Assembly (NCBI RefSeq): GCF_016894445.1 | Contig: NZ_CP056775.1 | Coordinates: 248,001 to 312,000 of the forward strand | Direction: 5' to 3' | DNA from: Dyadobacter sandarakinus | GTDB taxonomy: Bacteria; Bacteroidota; Bacteroidia; Cytophagales; Spirosomataceae | DNA length: 64,000 bases | Part shown: in pieces, positions 25,847 through 34,753 of the stretch | How positions within the stretch are numbered: position 1 is the first letter of the stretch | Layout of the letters: each line of letters starts with the position of its first letter | Made by a program: the position numbers and the translations under genes | The notes under the pieces: generated by a model | The model's input: only the letters and a program-made list of their open reading frames with translations | Database searches by the model: none | Told to the model about the DNA's origin: nothing

Positions 25847-26184
25847 TATTCAAAATCTAAATCGGCTGAATCTTACTGGTACAAAGGTAAGATAAAAACC
25901 TATAATTGCATTATTTATATATAAAATATAACAAATTTTGAATTTGGTGAGCTTTGCAAAAGCTTGGATTTTCGAGAGCAGTTTAGGGCAAATAATATTT
26001 TGTGTACCTAAATACCTTGAATTTGAATTTCATGTGAAATCAAGATTCAAAATGGGTCTGTATAGCCCGCGATTTTGTGCAGATTGTAAAAACAGGTGAT
26101 AAATTTCTGTTGCACCAGTTACTTTCTTGCAGCATTCCGTCTAAAAAGATGATCAGCTACTATTGGTCATTATCAAAACTTTAT
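25847..26184. promoter_or_regulatory. AT-rich intergenic region with divergent promoters
   Basis: These 338 bases sit between two divergent genes. The minus-strand -7 box is at 25882-25889. An AT-rich tract (25905-25950) contains the inverted repeat CAAATT-TTG-AATTTG at 25932-25946, and a second imperfect palindrome around ATTTCATGTGAAAT lies at 26027-26040. Both could be operators. I see no gene or RNA feature. Confidence 0.4.
25882..25889 (-). promoter_or_regulatory. -7 promoter box (TACCTTTG) for the Dabb-domain gene
   Basis: Exact TAnnTTTG match on the minus strand, 36 bases upstream of the ATG at 25846. No clear -33 TTTG is found at the usual spacing. Confidence 0.45.
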
Positions 26185-27192
26185 ATGGATGTATTTTCAA
26201 GGCGGGCTGCAAAATTTTCAAGTGTTTCAAAGTTCTTTCCTGCTATTTGCCTTCTTTTTTGCATAAATGCTCCCGCAAATGCTGGCTCGTGGGGCTTCTG
26301 GGCACATAAAAGGATCAACCGCCTTGCAGTGTTCCGCCTGCCAGCTGCCATGCAGGTGTTTTATAAAAAACACATTGACTACATCACTGAAAATGCAACC
26401 AATCCGGACAAGAGAAGGTACGCAGTTGCCGGTGAGGCCGAGCGGCATTTTATTGATCTGGATGTGTATGGCGACAGCGTGTTTTACTTTTTACCACCAT
26501 CCTGGCCTAAGGCAGTTGAAAGAGTAGGGGAAGACAGCCTGCGGAAGCACGGGATTGTACCTTGGCACATTCAGCTCGCTGCTTTTCAGCTTACGGAAGC
26601 ATTCAAGATGCGTGACCTGACGCGCGTACTAAGGCTTTCGGCTGAACTGGGGCATTATATTGCCGACGCGCATGTACCGCTGCATACGACCAGCAATTAT
26701 AATGGTCAGAAAACCCGGCAAACCGGGATACACGGATTTTGGGAGTCACGCCTGCCGGAGCTGTTTGCAGAACAATATGAGTTTTGGGAGGGTCCCGCAG
26801 TATATCAGGAAAATATCATGCTGGCAGCCTGGCAGGCTGTCCGGGAATCCAGCGAGGCGAGGGATTCGGTTTTATCCTTTGAAAAAATACTGACCGGCAC
26901 TTTCGCGTCTGATAAAAAGTACAGCTATGAACTTAGGAACAATGTACTCACCCGCAGCTACTCGCGCGAGTTTTCCGAGCAATACCATGCAATGCTGGCT
27001 GGGCAGGTCGAAAGAAGGATGCGCGCATCGATCCGCATGACGGGCGACATCTGGTATACATGCTGGATTAATGCCGGCCAGCCCGACCTTGCATCTTTAA
27101 CCGAAATAAAGCCGCAGGCTACTCCCGAAAAGGAGGAAGAAACAAGCTGGATCAGGCGGCTGCTGCATATCCGGCCGGAAGCAGATGATTAA
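26185..27192 (+). CDS. Secreted zinc-dependent phospholipase C / S1-P1 nuclease-like protein
   Basis: About 335 residues. The start is placed at the ATG at 26185 (MDVFSRRAAKFSSVSKFF), which gives a signal peptide ending around APANA before the mature GSWGFWAH; earlier in-frame starts exist at 26149 (ATG) and 26077 (GTG). Family features are a Trp-Gly-x-x-x-His opening (WGFWAHKRIN), GEAERHFIDLDVY, LGHYIADAHVPLHTTSNYNG and GIHGFWESRL, which supply the His/Asp ligands of a three-zinc site. Substrate (phospholipid or nucleic acid) is not decidable. It ends four bases into the convergent DinB gene, and the C-terminal tail is charged and unconserved-looking. Confidence 0.85.
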   Translation: MDVFSRRAAKFSSVSKFFPAICLLFCINAPANAGSWGFWAHKRINRLAVFRLPAAMQVFYKKHIDYITENATNPDKRRYAVAGEAERHFIDLDVYGDSVFYFLPPSWPKAVERVGEDSLRKHGIVPWHIQLAAFQLTEAFKMRDLTRVLRLSAELGHYIADAHVPLHTTSNYNGQKTRQTGIHGFWESRLPELFAEQYEFWEGPAVYQENIMLAAWQAVRESSEARDSVLSFEKILTGTFASDKKYSYELRNNVLTRSYSREFSEQYHAMLAGQVERRMRASIRMTGDIWYTCWINAGQPDLASLTEIKPQATPEKEEETSWIRRLLHIRPEADD

Positions 27193-27728
27193 AGCCGGAT
27201 TATACCATCCACCTGCTGCATCAGCATCCTGGCAGTTACCAGAAGCTGGCCCGTATGCCGCTGCGTATGCTCCGCAGCATGAAAGAGTAATCCCAGCTTT
27301 GTGGACGGAATTCTGGCGCGGCCCACATAGCGGAGGTCAGTCAGTGTACTTTCTTCTACCATTTTAAAATATGCGATGGAAGCCTCAACCTGCCTGTCAA
27401 ATGCATGCAGCAATGCTGTATAGTTGCATCCCGGGAAAGGCTCGGAGCCTTCGTTTTTCAGGTAAGTAAGCTGCCCGTCACTGAGCAGGCGTTCGTCTGC
27501 GTAAGTAAAAAGCCTGTCGAGTACACCGGTAAGATGCTGTAAATGAAAACCTACCGAGGCAAGTCCCGCAGGCTTATGCCAGAGCAGATCATTGGGGAAG
27601 GTATCTGCCAGGCCAGCCAGCTCTTCTCCCGCCTGAAGGAGTGCATGCGCTGCGGGTTGCAAGAGCGGAGGTACTCCGGGCAGAGGGCCCCTGAGCCAAA
27701 CTTCTTGTTTCTGAGCTTGTTTATCCAT
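27189..27728 (-). CDS. DinB-family protein (YfiT-like metal-dependent four-helix bundle)
   Basis: A 179-residue protein with the DinB-fold pattern: an N-terminal helix pair, SVGFHLQHLTGVLDRLF near residues 58-74 and the C-terminal LGLLFHAAEHTQRHTGQLL, whose histidines form the expected metal site. Members include thiol-S-transferases and damage-induced proteins; the reaction here is unknown. It is separated from the upstream helicase gene by a strong terminator, so it may use its own promoter. Confidence 0.85.
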   Translation of the reverse strand: MDKQAQKQEVWLRGPLPGVPPLLQPAAHALLQAGEELAGLADTFPNDLLWHKPAGLASVGFHLQHLTGVLDRLFTYADERLLSDGQLTYLKNEGSEPFPGCNYTALLHAFDRQVEASIAYFKMVEESTLTDLRYVGRARIPSTKLGLLFHAAEHTQRHTGQLLVTARMLMQQVDGIIRL

Positions 27729-27745
27729 AGTTGTAAATAAAAGAA

Positions 27746-27770
27746 AAAGGGGCTTAAAAAGCCCCTTTTA
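27746..27770 (-). terminator. Rho-independent terminator of the DEAD-box helicase gene
   Basis: Arms AAAAGGGGCT and AGCCCCTTTT with a short loop, 20 bases past the helicase stop codon on the minus strand, with a U-rich tract next. Confidence 0.9.
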
Positions 27771-27789
27771 AACTATCTAAAATCAGATA

Positions 27790-29556
27790 TTACTTCGCAA
27801 TATCGATCTGAACCGGTTTTCCCTTAATGGTATTGCCATCCATGGCACGGAGGATTGTCCTCGCATCCTTGTCAGGTACATCCACAAAAGTAAACTTGTC
27901 ATAAATGTCGATCGCTCCGATTGTTTTGCCCGGAATGTTGGCCTCACCTGCAATGGCGCCCACGATATCTTTCGGCATAATATGATCTTTGCGTCCAAGG
28001 CTCAGGAACAAGCGGGTCATACCAGCTTCGGGTGAGCGGCGAACTTCGCCCTCTCCCCGGCGTACACCGCCTGCCGCAGGGTAGCGCTCTCCTCCACGAC
28101 GGTCTCCGTCGCGGCGGTCACCACTTTCCCGGCGATCGCCGAACTTGCTGCCTGAACGACGCTCGTAACGGTCGCCACCTTCACGGCGGGCGCCGCCATC
28201 ACGCTCATTCCTTCTTTCTTCCCAGGCCAGGTTGCTGTCTGTATATTCATTTTTCTGAACGCCCATGATCTGTTTAGCCATCGCACCTACTACCTGCTCG
28301 GTAGTAAAGCCGCTGTGGTGAAGCATTTCGAGCACGTCGTTATACAATTCAGCGTCGCCGCCTTCCTTGATTGCGGCAGAAATATTTTCAACAAAGCGCG
28401 CTTTGCGTACACCCACGATATCTTCAAAGGACGGAATTACACCTTTTTCAATTTTTACCTTGGTATAACCTTCAATGGATTTAAGGCGGTATTTTTCGTC
28501 ACGCGCTACCAGCGAGAATGCCTTTCCGGACATGCCCGCACGGCCAGTACGACCTATCCGGTGTACGTAATACTCCTCGTCCAGTGGAATGTCGTAGTTG
28601 ATCACACCATCCAGGCCGCTTACGTCAATACCCCGTGCAGCTACGTCTGTCGCTACCAGGATCGTTGTTACGCCAGCCTTGAACTTGCTCATGACATTGC
28701 TGCGCTGCTGCTGGCGAAGGTCACCATGAATTCCTTCTGACGCGTATCCGCGCAGTTGCAGGTCTTCCACGATCTCGTCCACCTTACGTTTTGTATTACA
28801 AAAAACAAGCAGTGATTTCAGGTGGTGCATATCGATCAGGCGGGTCATGACTTCCACTTTCGCCTGTGGTTTTACCTCGAAATAAACCTGCTCGATGTTC
28901 TGGTTGGTGAGCTCATTGCGAACCACTTTAATGAGTACAGGATCGTTGAGGAATCTTTTGGTGATCGACATGATCGGCTTGGACATTGTAGCCGAGAAAA
29001 GGATCGTCTGGCGATCTTCCGGCATGTCGGCCAGAATGCTTTCAATGTCTTCACGAAAGCCCATATCCAGCATTTCGTCCGCTTCATCAAGTACCATCAT
29101 GCGTACTTCATCAAATTTCAGCGTACGACGTTCCATATGGTCCATCACGCGGCCAGGTGTACCTACTACAATATGAACACCTTTTTTCAGGGAGCGGATC
29201 TGACGGTCGATCGAATCACCGCCATAAATTGCTTCAATGCGAACGCCACGTTCAAATTTTCCAAGTCTGCCAAGTTCTTCGGAAACCTGCACGGCAAGCT
29301 CGCGGGTAGGGCAGAGGATCAATGCCTGAACGGCATTAACCGAAGTATCAATTCTTTCAAGGACAGGAATACCGAATGCGGCAGTTTTACCAGTACCGGT
29401 CTGGGCCTGACCAATTACGTCAGAACCTTGCATTACGGCTGGTATACCTTGTGCCTGGATCGGCGAGGGCTTTACGAAGCCCATTTCGTCCAAAGCTTTC
29501 ATTATGTTTTCAGAAAGTCCGAGTTCTGAAAATGACTCAATAGTCTCAGTTGTCAT
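27790..29556 (-). CDS. deaD: DEAD-box RNA helicase (DeaD/CsdA-like) with C-terminal DbpA-type RNA-binding domain
   Basis: A 588-residue ATP-dependent RNA helicase. Visible motifs: Q motif region (FSELGLSENIMKAL), motif I AQTGTGKT, motif II VLDEADEML, motif III FSATMS, and motif VI HRIGRTGRAG. A Arg/Gly/Asp-rich linker around 425-495 leads to a C-terminal DbpA-like RNA-binding domain (RLFLSLGRKDHIMPKDIVGA to the end). Such helicases help ribosome assembly and mRNA unwinding, often at low temperature. A promoter candidate at 29888-29917 would give a roughly 325-base structured 5' leader, as is seen for some cold-shock genes. The gene symbol is by family resemblance. Confidence 0.95.
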   Translation of the reverse strand: MTTETIESFSELGLSENIMKALDEMGFVKPSPIQAQGIPAVMQGSDVIGQAQTGTGKTAAFGIPVLERIDTSVNAVQALILCPTRELAVQVSEELGRLGKFERGVRIEAIYGGDSIDRQIRSLKKGVHIVVGTPGRVMDHMERRTLKFDEVRMMVLDEADEMLDMGFREDIESILADMPEDRQTILFSATMSKPIMSITKRFLNDPVLIKVVRNELTNQNIEQVYFEVKPQAKVEVMTRLIDMHHLKSLLVFCNTKRKVDEIVEDLQLRGYASEGIHGDLRQQQRSNVMSKFKAGVTTILVATDVAARGIDVSGLDGVINYDIPLDEEYYVHRIGRTGRAGMSGKAFSLVARDEKYRLKSIEGYTKVKIEKGVIPSFEDIVGVRKARFVENISAAIKEGGDAELYNDVLEMLHHSGFTTEQVVGAMAKQIMGVQKNEYTDSNLAWEERRNERDGGARREGGDRYERRSGSKFGDRRESGDRRDGDRRGGERYPAAGGVRRGEGEVRRSPEAGMTRLFLSLGRKDHIMPKDIVGAIAGEANIPGKTIGAIDIYDKFTFVDVPDKDARTILRAMDGNTIKGKPVQIDIAK

Positions 29557-29887
29557 TATATTGATTTGTTGTATTTTTTTAACAGATGTACTTGGTTGAC
29601 CGGATTTCCGGCCGAAATCTGGCGATCTGCGAAATGCAGCGATCCGAAAGCTGATTTAGAGGAATTACAAAGTCGGGACTAAACACGGAGAACCCGGATG
29701 CCTGACATCGTGCAAAAACTATAAACAATTTCAAAAAGGGATTCCGCAAAGCCCGCCACAAACCATCCGTGGGGCTCTGCGTGTGTACGGTAATGTCAAC
29801 CGGCGAAAAGAGGCTGACGGCTGGTTCTGTTTGTGCCTGACCGTATGAGAAGCAGAGAAGCGAACGGATGTTCGTTCAAATTTTATG

Positions 29888-29917
29888 CAAAAGTAAGAAG
29901 AATAATGGAGTATGCAA
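29888..29917 (-). promoter_or_regulatory. Promoter for the DEAD-box helicase gene
   Basis: On the minus strand a TTG (29915-29917) and an exact TACTTTTG box (29888-29895) are separated by 19 bases, the consensus Bacteroidota spacing. Transcription would start near 29883, leaving a 5' leader of about 325 bases. Confidence 0.6.
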
Positions 29918-29954
29918 TAGTAGCGGCTACTTAATTGTAATATTTGTAGAAAAT

Positions 29955-29990
29955 GGAAAAGCCCCGCAATACTTTGCAGGGCTCTTTACA
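29955..29990 (-). terminator. Rho-independent terminator of ald
   Basis: On the minus strand the arms AGCCCTGCAAAG and GCGGGGCT close a small loop and are followed by a U-run, just after the ald stop at 30005. Confidence 0.75.
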
Positions 29991-30004
29991 CAGGTGCAGA
30001 AAGG

Positions 30005-31117
30005 TCAGAATAATGTTTTTACGTCCTGGTAAGGCATGTTCCAGGCATCAGCAACTCCCTGGAAGACAACTTTACCATTTACCACATTTAATCCTTTCCG
30101 AAGTTCTTCATTATGGGTACAGGCAGTTTGCCAGCCCAGGTTGGCGAGCTGCAAAGCATAGGGCAGGCTGGCATTGGTAAGTGCCAGGGTAGAGGTATAG
30201 GGAACTGCGCCGGGCATATTGGCAACGCAGTAATGCACCACACCATCCACTTCATAAATCGGGTCTTCGTGGGTAGTGGCGCGGGATGTTTCAAAACACC
30301 CGCCCTGGTCAATCGCTACGTCCACCATGACGGTACCGGGCTTCATCAGTTTCAGCATGTCGCGGGTAATGAGTGACGGTGCCTTGGCGCCCGGGATCAG
30401 TACCCCGCCGATGATCAGGTTGGCGCTTTTTACCAGGTCGCGGATGTTGTATTCATTGGACATAACCGTATCCACATTGGCAGGCATAATGTCTTCCAGG
30501 TAACGGAGGCGCGCAAGGCTGATATCAACAATCGTGACGTTTGCGCCCAGTCCGGCCGCCATTTTAGCAGCCTGCGTACCCACAATGCCGCCGCCCAGCA
30601 CCAGTACATTGGCCGGCTTCACACCGGCTACCCCGCCGAGCAGGATTCCAAAACCACCCATTGGTTTTTCAAGGTATTTGGCACCTTCCTGTATGGCCAT
30701 ACGTCCGGCTACTTCGCTCATGGGAACGAGCAAAGGCAGGCTGCGATCCGTTTTTTCAACGGTTTCATAGGCAAGACAAACTGCTTTGCGGGCTATCATC
30801 GCGTGGGTAAGCTCCTCCGACGAAGCAAAGTGGAAGTAGGTAAACAGCAGCTGGTTTTCTTTGATCAGCGGGTATTCGGATGCGATAGGTTCTTTTACTT
30901 TAATGATCATTTCAGCTGCATCGTACACAGCCTCAATGGTCGGAAGGATGCTCGCGCCTGCCGAGGCGTAGTCTTCATCAGCAAAGCCGCTGCCTTTTCC
31001 CGCCTCGGTCTGCACGTACACCGTGTGGCCGTGTTTACGAAACTCCGTCACACCGGCCGGCGTGACAGCAACCCTGTTTTCATTATTTTTTATCTCTTTG
31101 GGGACGCCAATGATCAT
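30005..31117 (-). CDS. ald: Alanine dehydrogenase
   Basis: A 370-residue NAD-dependent enzyme interconverting L-alanine with pyruvate and ammonia. It begins [20 protein letters not shown], has a substrate-site Lys/His region ([18 protein letters not shown]), the NAD-binding loop [18 protein letters not shown] near 168-185, and [14 protein letters not shown]. Its length fits the family. A -7 box at 31160-31167 gives a 35-base leader, and the divergent neighbour is an Lrp/AsnC regulator, the usual arrangement for an amino-acid-controlled ald gene. Confidence 0.96.
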   Translation of the reverse strand: MIIGVPKEIKNNENRVAVTPAGVTEFRKHGHTVYVQTEAGKGSGFADEDYASAGASILPTIEAVYDAAEMIIKVKEPIASEYPLIKENQLLFTYFHFASSEELTHAMIARKAVCLAYETVEKTDRSLPLLVPMSEVAGRMAIQEGAKYLEKPMGGFGILLGGVAGVKPANVLVLGGGIVGTQAAKMAAGLGANVTIVDISLARLRYLEDIMPANVDTVMSNEYNIRDLVKSANLIIGGVLIPGAKAPSLITRDMLKLMKPGTVMVDVAIDQGGCFETSRATTHEDPIYEVDGVVHYCVANMPGAVPYTSTLALTNASLPYALQLANLGWQTACTHNEELRKGLNVVNGKVVFQGVADAWNMPYQDVKTLF

Positions 31118-31159
31118 TGGGAATCAATTTTGCAGTTGATGGATTGTTTGAAAAGTATA

Positions 31160-31167
31160 CAAATTTA
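31160..31167 (-). promoter_or_regulatory. -7 promoter box (TAAATTTG) for ald
   Basis: Exact TAnnTTTG match on the minus strand, 43 bases from the ATG at 31117; no good -33 TTG is visible at the usual distance. Confidence 0.45.
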
Positions 31168-31296
31168 CTTTTGGTAGAAAAAAGCATGTACCTGCTCCAC
31201 GTAGTCCAGTAAATAAAGCTCCCATCACTCGATCCGGCAGAAAAATTTTCTATCTTTCCCGCACTTACCGTTTACCCGCATTTAAAAAAAACTGCA

Positions 31297-31755
31297 TTGC
31301 TTCCCGACGCAACCGACCGTAAGATCCTTGAACTTCTGCAGCAGGATTCCCAGCTGACCATCAAGGAAATTGCCAGCCGCATCAACCTTTCCGTCACGCC
31401 GGTACATGAGCGTATCCGTAAGCTGCAAAAGGAGGGGATTATTGATAAATATGTATGTATCCTCAACAGGAGGAAGGTAGGGAAAGCTTTGATTGTTTAT
31501 TGTAATGTTACGCTGGACAAACAGCGTAGGGAAAGCTTTGAAGATTTCAATAAGGCCATCATCCAGATGAGCGAAGTACTGGAATGTTCCGTAGTTTCGG
31601 GCAACTTTGATTATATGCTGAAAGTGATCGTAGCAGATGCGGAGGCATTCAACCAGTTTTACCAGCATAAACTTTCTGCGCTGAATAGTGTTTTACACAT
31701 CAGCAGTTATTTTGTAATTTCCGAAATCAAGTACACCACGGCCATAGCAGTCTGA
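31297..31755 (+). CDS. Lrp/AsnC-family transcriptional regulator
   Basis: A 152-residue protein with an N-terminal helix-turn-helix (DRKILELLQQDSQLTIKEIA, then SVTPVHERIRKLQKEG) and a C-terminal RAM/AsnC ligand-binding domain (VSGNFDYMLKVIVADAEAFN). The only credible start is TTG at 31297; no in-frame ATG lies upstream. It is divergent from ald with 179 bases between, so it likely senses an amino acid such as alanine and controls ald, by analogy to AldR-type regulators. This target assignment is inference. Confidence 0.92.
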   Translation: MLPDATDRKILELLQQDSQLTIKEIASRINLSVTPVHERIRKLQKEGIIDKYVCILNRRKVGKALIVYCNVTLDKQRRESFEDFNKAIIQMSEVLECSVVSGNFDYMLKVIVADAEAFNQFYQHKLSALNSVLHISSYFVISEIKYTTAIAV

Positions 31756-31824
31756 AAACGCGCAGGGGTTCACCGGCAGTTTTCATTATCCGGGCACGTT
31801 GCTGCGGCCAAAATGCCACTCTGA

Positions 31825-32847
31825 ATGAATAAAAATGTAAAAGACGGGCTCAACCTGATGTCCAAAGTGACTTTCAAGCGGGCCTGGAATGCCGTGCAGA
31901 TCCTGGGGAGCTACTTTTATTCCCGGTTTACAGGTCAGCCGGTGCATTGGGGGATGCCGATCGCAATCTCTTTTGAGCCTACTACTTCCTGCAATTTAAG
32001 ATGTCCCGAATGTCCGAGCGGCCTGCGCTCATTTACCCGGCCCACAGGCATGATGGAGGAAAAGCTGTATAAAAAGACCATCGATGAGCTGGCAGATACA
32101 CTGCTGTACCTGATTTTTTACTTCCAGGGCGAGCCTTACCTGCACCCCAAGTTTTTTGAGCTGGTGCAGTATGCGCACGATAAAGGTATTTACACGGCTA
32201 CCAGCACCAATGCACATTACCTGACCGACGAGAAGGCCAGAAAAACCGTAGAATCCGGCCTTGACCGGCTGATTATTTCCATCGATGGTACTACCCAGGA
32301 TGTGTACCAGCAGTACCGGGTGGGCGGCAACCTGGAAAAGGTACTGGAAGGCACACGCAATATCATCAAATGGAAAAAAGAGCTGAAATCGAGTACGCCG
32401 CATGTGATTTTCCAGTTTCTGGTGGTGAAGCCGAACGAGCATCAGATCGAGGATGTGAAAAAGCTGGCACTGGAAATGGGCGTGGATGAAGTAGGGCTGA
32501 AAACGGCGCAAATCTATGACTATGAGGAGGGGTCCGACCTGATCCCGACGATAGAGCGCTACTCGCGTTACCAGAAGGAAGAAAATGGCCGGTACTCCAT
32601 AAAAAATGCTTTTGTAGACCATTGCTGGAAAATGTGGCACTCCTGCGTGATTACCTGGGATGGCGCTGTGGTACCCTGCTGTTTTGACAAGGATGCGGAG
32701 TACCAGTTGGGCGATATGAAGCGGCAAACCTTCCGGCAGCTCTGGAGAGGGAAGAAGTACACCGACTTCCGTGCGTCGCTGATCCGGTCGCGGTCAGAGA
32801 TAGAAATGTGCAAAAATTGCACGGAAGGTACCCGCGTATGGGCGTGA
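31825..32847 (+). CDS. Radical SAM protein with SPASM domain
   Basis: A 340-residue enzyme. The radical SAM 4Fe-4S motif is CNLRCPEC at 56-63, in the context EPTTSCNLRCPECPSG. The C-terminal SPASM domain has CWKMWHSCVITWDG, VPCCFDK and the final CKNC, providing ligands for auxiliary iron-sulfur clusters. SPASM enzymes often modify peptides or other macromolecules. No RiPP precursor, maturase partner or transporter is visible next to it; the flanking genes are an Lrp regulator and parA. The substrate is therefore unknown. Confidence 0.92.
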   Translation: MNKNVKDGLNLMSKVTFKRAWNAVQILGSYFYSRFTGQPVHWGMPIAISFEPTTSCNLRCPECPSGLRSFTRPTGMMEEKLYKKTIDELADTLLYLIFYFQGEPYLHPKFFELVQYAHDKGIYTATSTNAHYLTDEKARKTVESGLDRLIISIDGTTQDVYQQYRVGGNLEKVLEGTRNIIKWKKELKSSTPHVIFQFLVVKPNEHQIEDVKKLALEMGVDEVGLKTAQIYDYEEGSDLIPTIERYSRYQKEENGRYSIKNAFVDHCWKMWHSCVITWDGAVVPCCFDKDAEYQLGDMKRQTFRQLWRGKKYTDFRASLIRSRSEIEMCKNCTEGTRVWA

Positions 32848-32953
32848 AACATTTGCCTAAATTTTGGGTAAAATTATTTTAACGAAATACTAATATCCTG
32901 TAAATAACTATCCAGCAGCACATTGTGCCGGGTTCCTCAAACTCCGTGGAACA

Positions 32954-32988
32954 TTTTTTGGTGAATTGCCCCGAATAATAGAAATTTG
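32954..32988 (+). promoter_or_regulatory. Probable promoter for parA-parB
   Basis: A TTTTTTG run ending at 32960 and a one-mismatch -7 box GAAATTTG at 32981-32988 are 20 bases apart, 23 bases before the parA ATG. Confidence 0.4.
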
Positions 32989-33011
32989 ACCTTGGTAACT
33001 CGAATGAATAC

Positions 33012-33809
33012 ATGGGCAAAGTCATTGCAATAGCAAACCAAAAGGGAGGGGTAGGTAAAACAACCACTGCAATTAACCTGGCCGCGAGTTTGGCGGCACT
33101 CGAATTCCGCACACTCATCATTGATGCTGATCCGCAGGCCAACTCCACGTCCGGGCTGGGTTTTAACCCCCAGGAAATGGAAAATAGTATTTACGAATGC
33201 ATGGTGGAGCAGGCCAAAACTGCTGACATTGTTCTTTCAACCGATTTCCCAAACCTGGACCTGCTGCCCTCGCACATCGACCTGGTGGGCGCTGAGATCG
33301 AAATGATCAACCTGAAAAACAGGGAGCAGCGGATGAAAGATGCTATTTCGGAAGTGCGGGACGAGTACGATTTCATTATTATAGACTGTTCGCCCTCACT
33401 GGGTTTGATCACGATCAACAGCCTTACAGCCGCTGACTCGGTGATTATTCCTGTTCAATGCGAATACTTTGCACTGGAAGGTTTGGGTAAATTATTGAAT
33501 ACCATCACGATTATACAATCACGCCTCAATACAAGCCTCGTCATCGAGGGAATATTGCTGACCATGTACGACCTCCGGCTCAGGCTGTCCAATCAGGTTG
33601 TGAATGAAGTCACCAGTCACTTTGAGTCACTCGTTTTCAATACGATCATTCCGCGGAACGTTCGCATCAGTGAAGCCCCGAGCTATGGTATTCCCGTCAT
33701 GGCGCAGGATGCGGACAGCAAGGGTGCGGTAAGCTACCTGAACCTGGCCCGTGAAATTCTCCGGAAAAATGGTTTGCTGTCGTCCGACAAGCAGCTGGGA
33801 GTGAAGTGA
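33012..33809 (+). CDS. parA: Chromosome partitioning ATPase ParA/Soj
   Basis: A 265-residue ATPase with the deviant Walker [19 protein letters not shown] at about 11-28, Walker A' [15 protein letters not shown], and the Walker B region [11 protein letters not shown]. It drives chromosome origin segregation with ParB, whose gene follows 24 bases later. The pair leads a phylum-typical gene string (parA, parB, DUF5683, dapB, lepB), so this is a chromosomal, not a plasmid, partition system. Confidence 0.97.
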   Translation: MGKVIAIANQKGGVGKTTTAINLAASLAALEFRTLIIDADPQANSTSGLGFNPQEMENSIYECMVEQAKTADIVLSTDFPNLDLLPSHIDLVGAEIEMINLKNREQRMKDAISEVRDEYDFIIIDCSPSLGLITINSLTAADSVIIPVQCEYFALEGLGKLLNTITIIQSRLNTSLVIEGILLTMYDLRLRLSNQVVNEVTSHFESLVFNTIIPRNVRISEAPSYGIPVMAQDADSKGAVSYLNLAREILRKNGLLSSDKQLGVK

Positions 33810-33833
33810 GTGATGATTTGACCAGCGAAAAAG

Positions 33834-34751
33834 ATGGAAAACAGCAATAAAGCCAAAAAAATGACCGGACTGGGAAGGGGCCTGGGAGCTCTCTTACAGG
33901 ATTCTGAAAAAATCAATACGCCCCGCTCCAATGCACGTATCGCTTCCCCGGAAGTGGTAGGCTCAATGAATGAGATCGAGGTGGACCAGATTGATGCCAA
34001 TCCCTACCAGCCGCGAACAAAGTTTGATCAGGAAGCCTTGCAGGAACTTGCAGATTCGATCCGGGTCCAGGGAATTATTCAGCCGATTACGGTGCGTCAG
34101 CTTCCGGACAGTTCCTACCAGCTTATTTCGGGAGAGCGGCGGCTGCAGGCCAGCCGATCCCTCGGTATGGTGACCATTCCCGCCTATGTAAGAACGGCCA
34201 ATGACCAGCAAATGCTGGAAATGGCGCTCATCGAAAACATTCAGCGGGAAAACCTGAATGCCATAGAAATTGCACTCAGCTACCAGCGGCTGATCCTTGA
34301 ATGCAACCTGAAACAGGAGGAACTGGGTGTAAGGGTTGGTAAAAACCGCACGACCGTCAACAACTATATCCGTCTGCTCAAACTGCCTCCCGTAATCCAG
34401 GCGGCCCTTCGTGACAATAAAATCAGCATGGGACATGCGCGGGCGATTATCACGATTAACAGTGACCAGAGTCAGTTAAAGATTTTTAACAAAATAATCG
34501 AAGAAGGCTGGTCGGTGCGGAAAGTGGAAGAGGAGGTCCGTAAGCTGGGAATGATGAGCAGTATCTCGTTTGCGGCCAAAAAACAAGCAACAATTAATCA
34601 GGAAATAAAGTCGTTACAGTTCCAATTATCATCGTTTTTCGGGGCAAAAGTGTCGGTCAAAAGCAATAATGACCATAAAGGGGAGATTAAGATCCCCTTC
34701 ACGTCCCAGGATGAGCTCAAAAGGATTCTGGAAACACTGAAAGTTAAATAG
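33834..34751 (+). CDS. parB: Chromosome partitioning protein ParB/Spo0J
   Basis: A 305-residue DNA-binding CTPase. N-terminal signature KMTGLGRGLGALLQDSEK, ParB core NPYQPRTKFD, the CTP-binding GERRLQASR region, the ENIQRENLNAIE motif, and a helix-turn-helix near KQEELGVRVGKNRTTVNNYI. It binds parS sites and spreads along DNA. No full parS consensus is found in the window, although a half-site-like CGTGGAACA lies at 32945-32953 upstream of parA. Confidence 0.97.
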   Translation: MENSNKAKKMTGLGRGLGALLQDSEKINTPRSNARIASPEVVGSMNEIEVDQIDANPYQPRTKFDQEALQELADSIRVQGIIQPITVRQLPDSSYQLISGERRLQASRSLGMVTIPAYVRTANDQQMLEMALIENIQRENLNAIEIALSYQRLILECNLKQEELGVRVGKNRTTVNNYIRLLKLPPVIQAALRDNKISMGHARAIITINSDQSQLKIFNKIIEEGWSVRKVEEEVRKLGMMSSISFAAKKQATINQEIKSLQFQLSSFFGAKVSVKSNNDHKGEIKIPFTSQDELKRILETLKVK

Positions 34752-34753
34752 AC

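Larger units (their letters stand above)
29557..30004 (-). promoter_or_regulatory. Long 5' leader of the helicase gene plus ald terminator
   Basis: These 448 bases hold no gene. Reading the minus strand, a promoter at 29888-29917 is followed by a leader with strong pairing potential. The nested arms CTCTGC (29775-29780) with GCAGAG (29852-29857), TACGGT (29786-29791) with ACCGTA (29840-29845), and AACC (29798-29801) with GGTT (29823-29826) could form one long stem. Nearer the start codon there are hairpins CTGC-GAAAT-GCAG at 29627-29639 and GATTTC-CGGCC-GAAATC at 29603-29619. The right end (29955-29990) is the alanine dehydrogenase terminator. Confidence 0.55.

Noticed and set aside
28822..29529. 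A 235-codon open frame on the plus strand
   Set aside because: Antisense to the DEAD-box helicase core motifs.
29579..29761. A 60-codon open frame in the helicase leader
   Set aside because: It is inside the inferred 5' leader but has no conserved sequence or plausible ribosome site. A leader peptide cannot be excluded but is unsupported.
32938..32953. A full parS site upstream of parA
   Set aside because: Only the right half matches; the left half agrees at one base of seven, so I list it as a half-site observation, not as parS.
31825..33012. A RiPP gene cluster around the radical SAM/SPASM gene
   Set aside because: No precursor peptide, peptidase or exporter genes are found between the Lrp regulator and parA.
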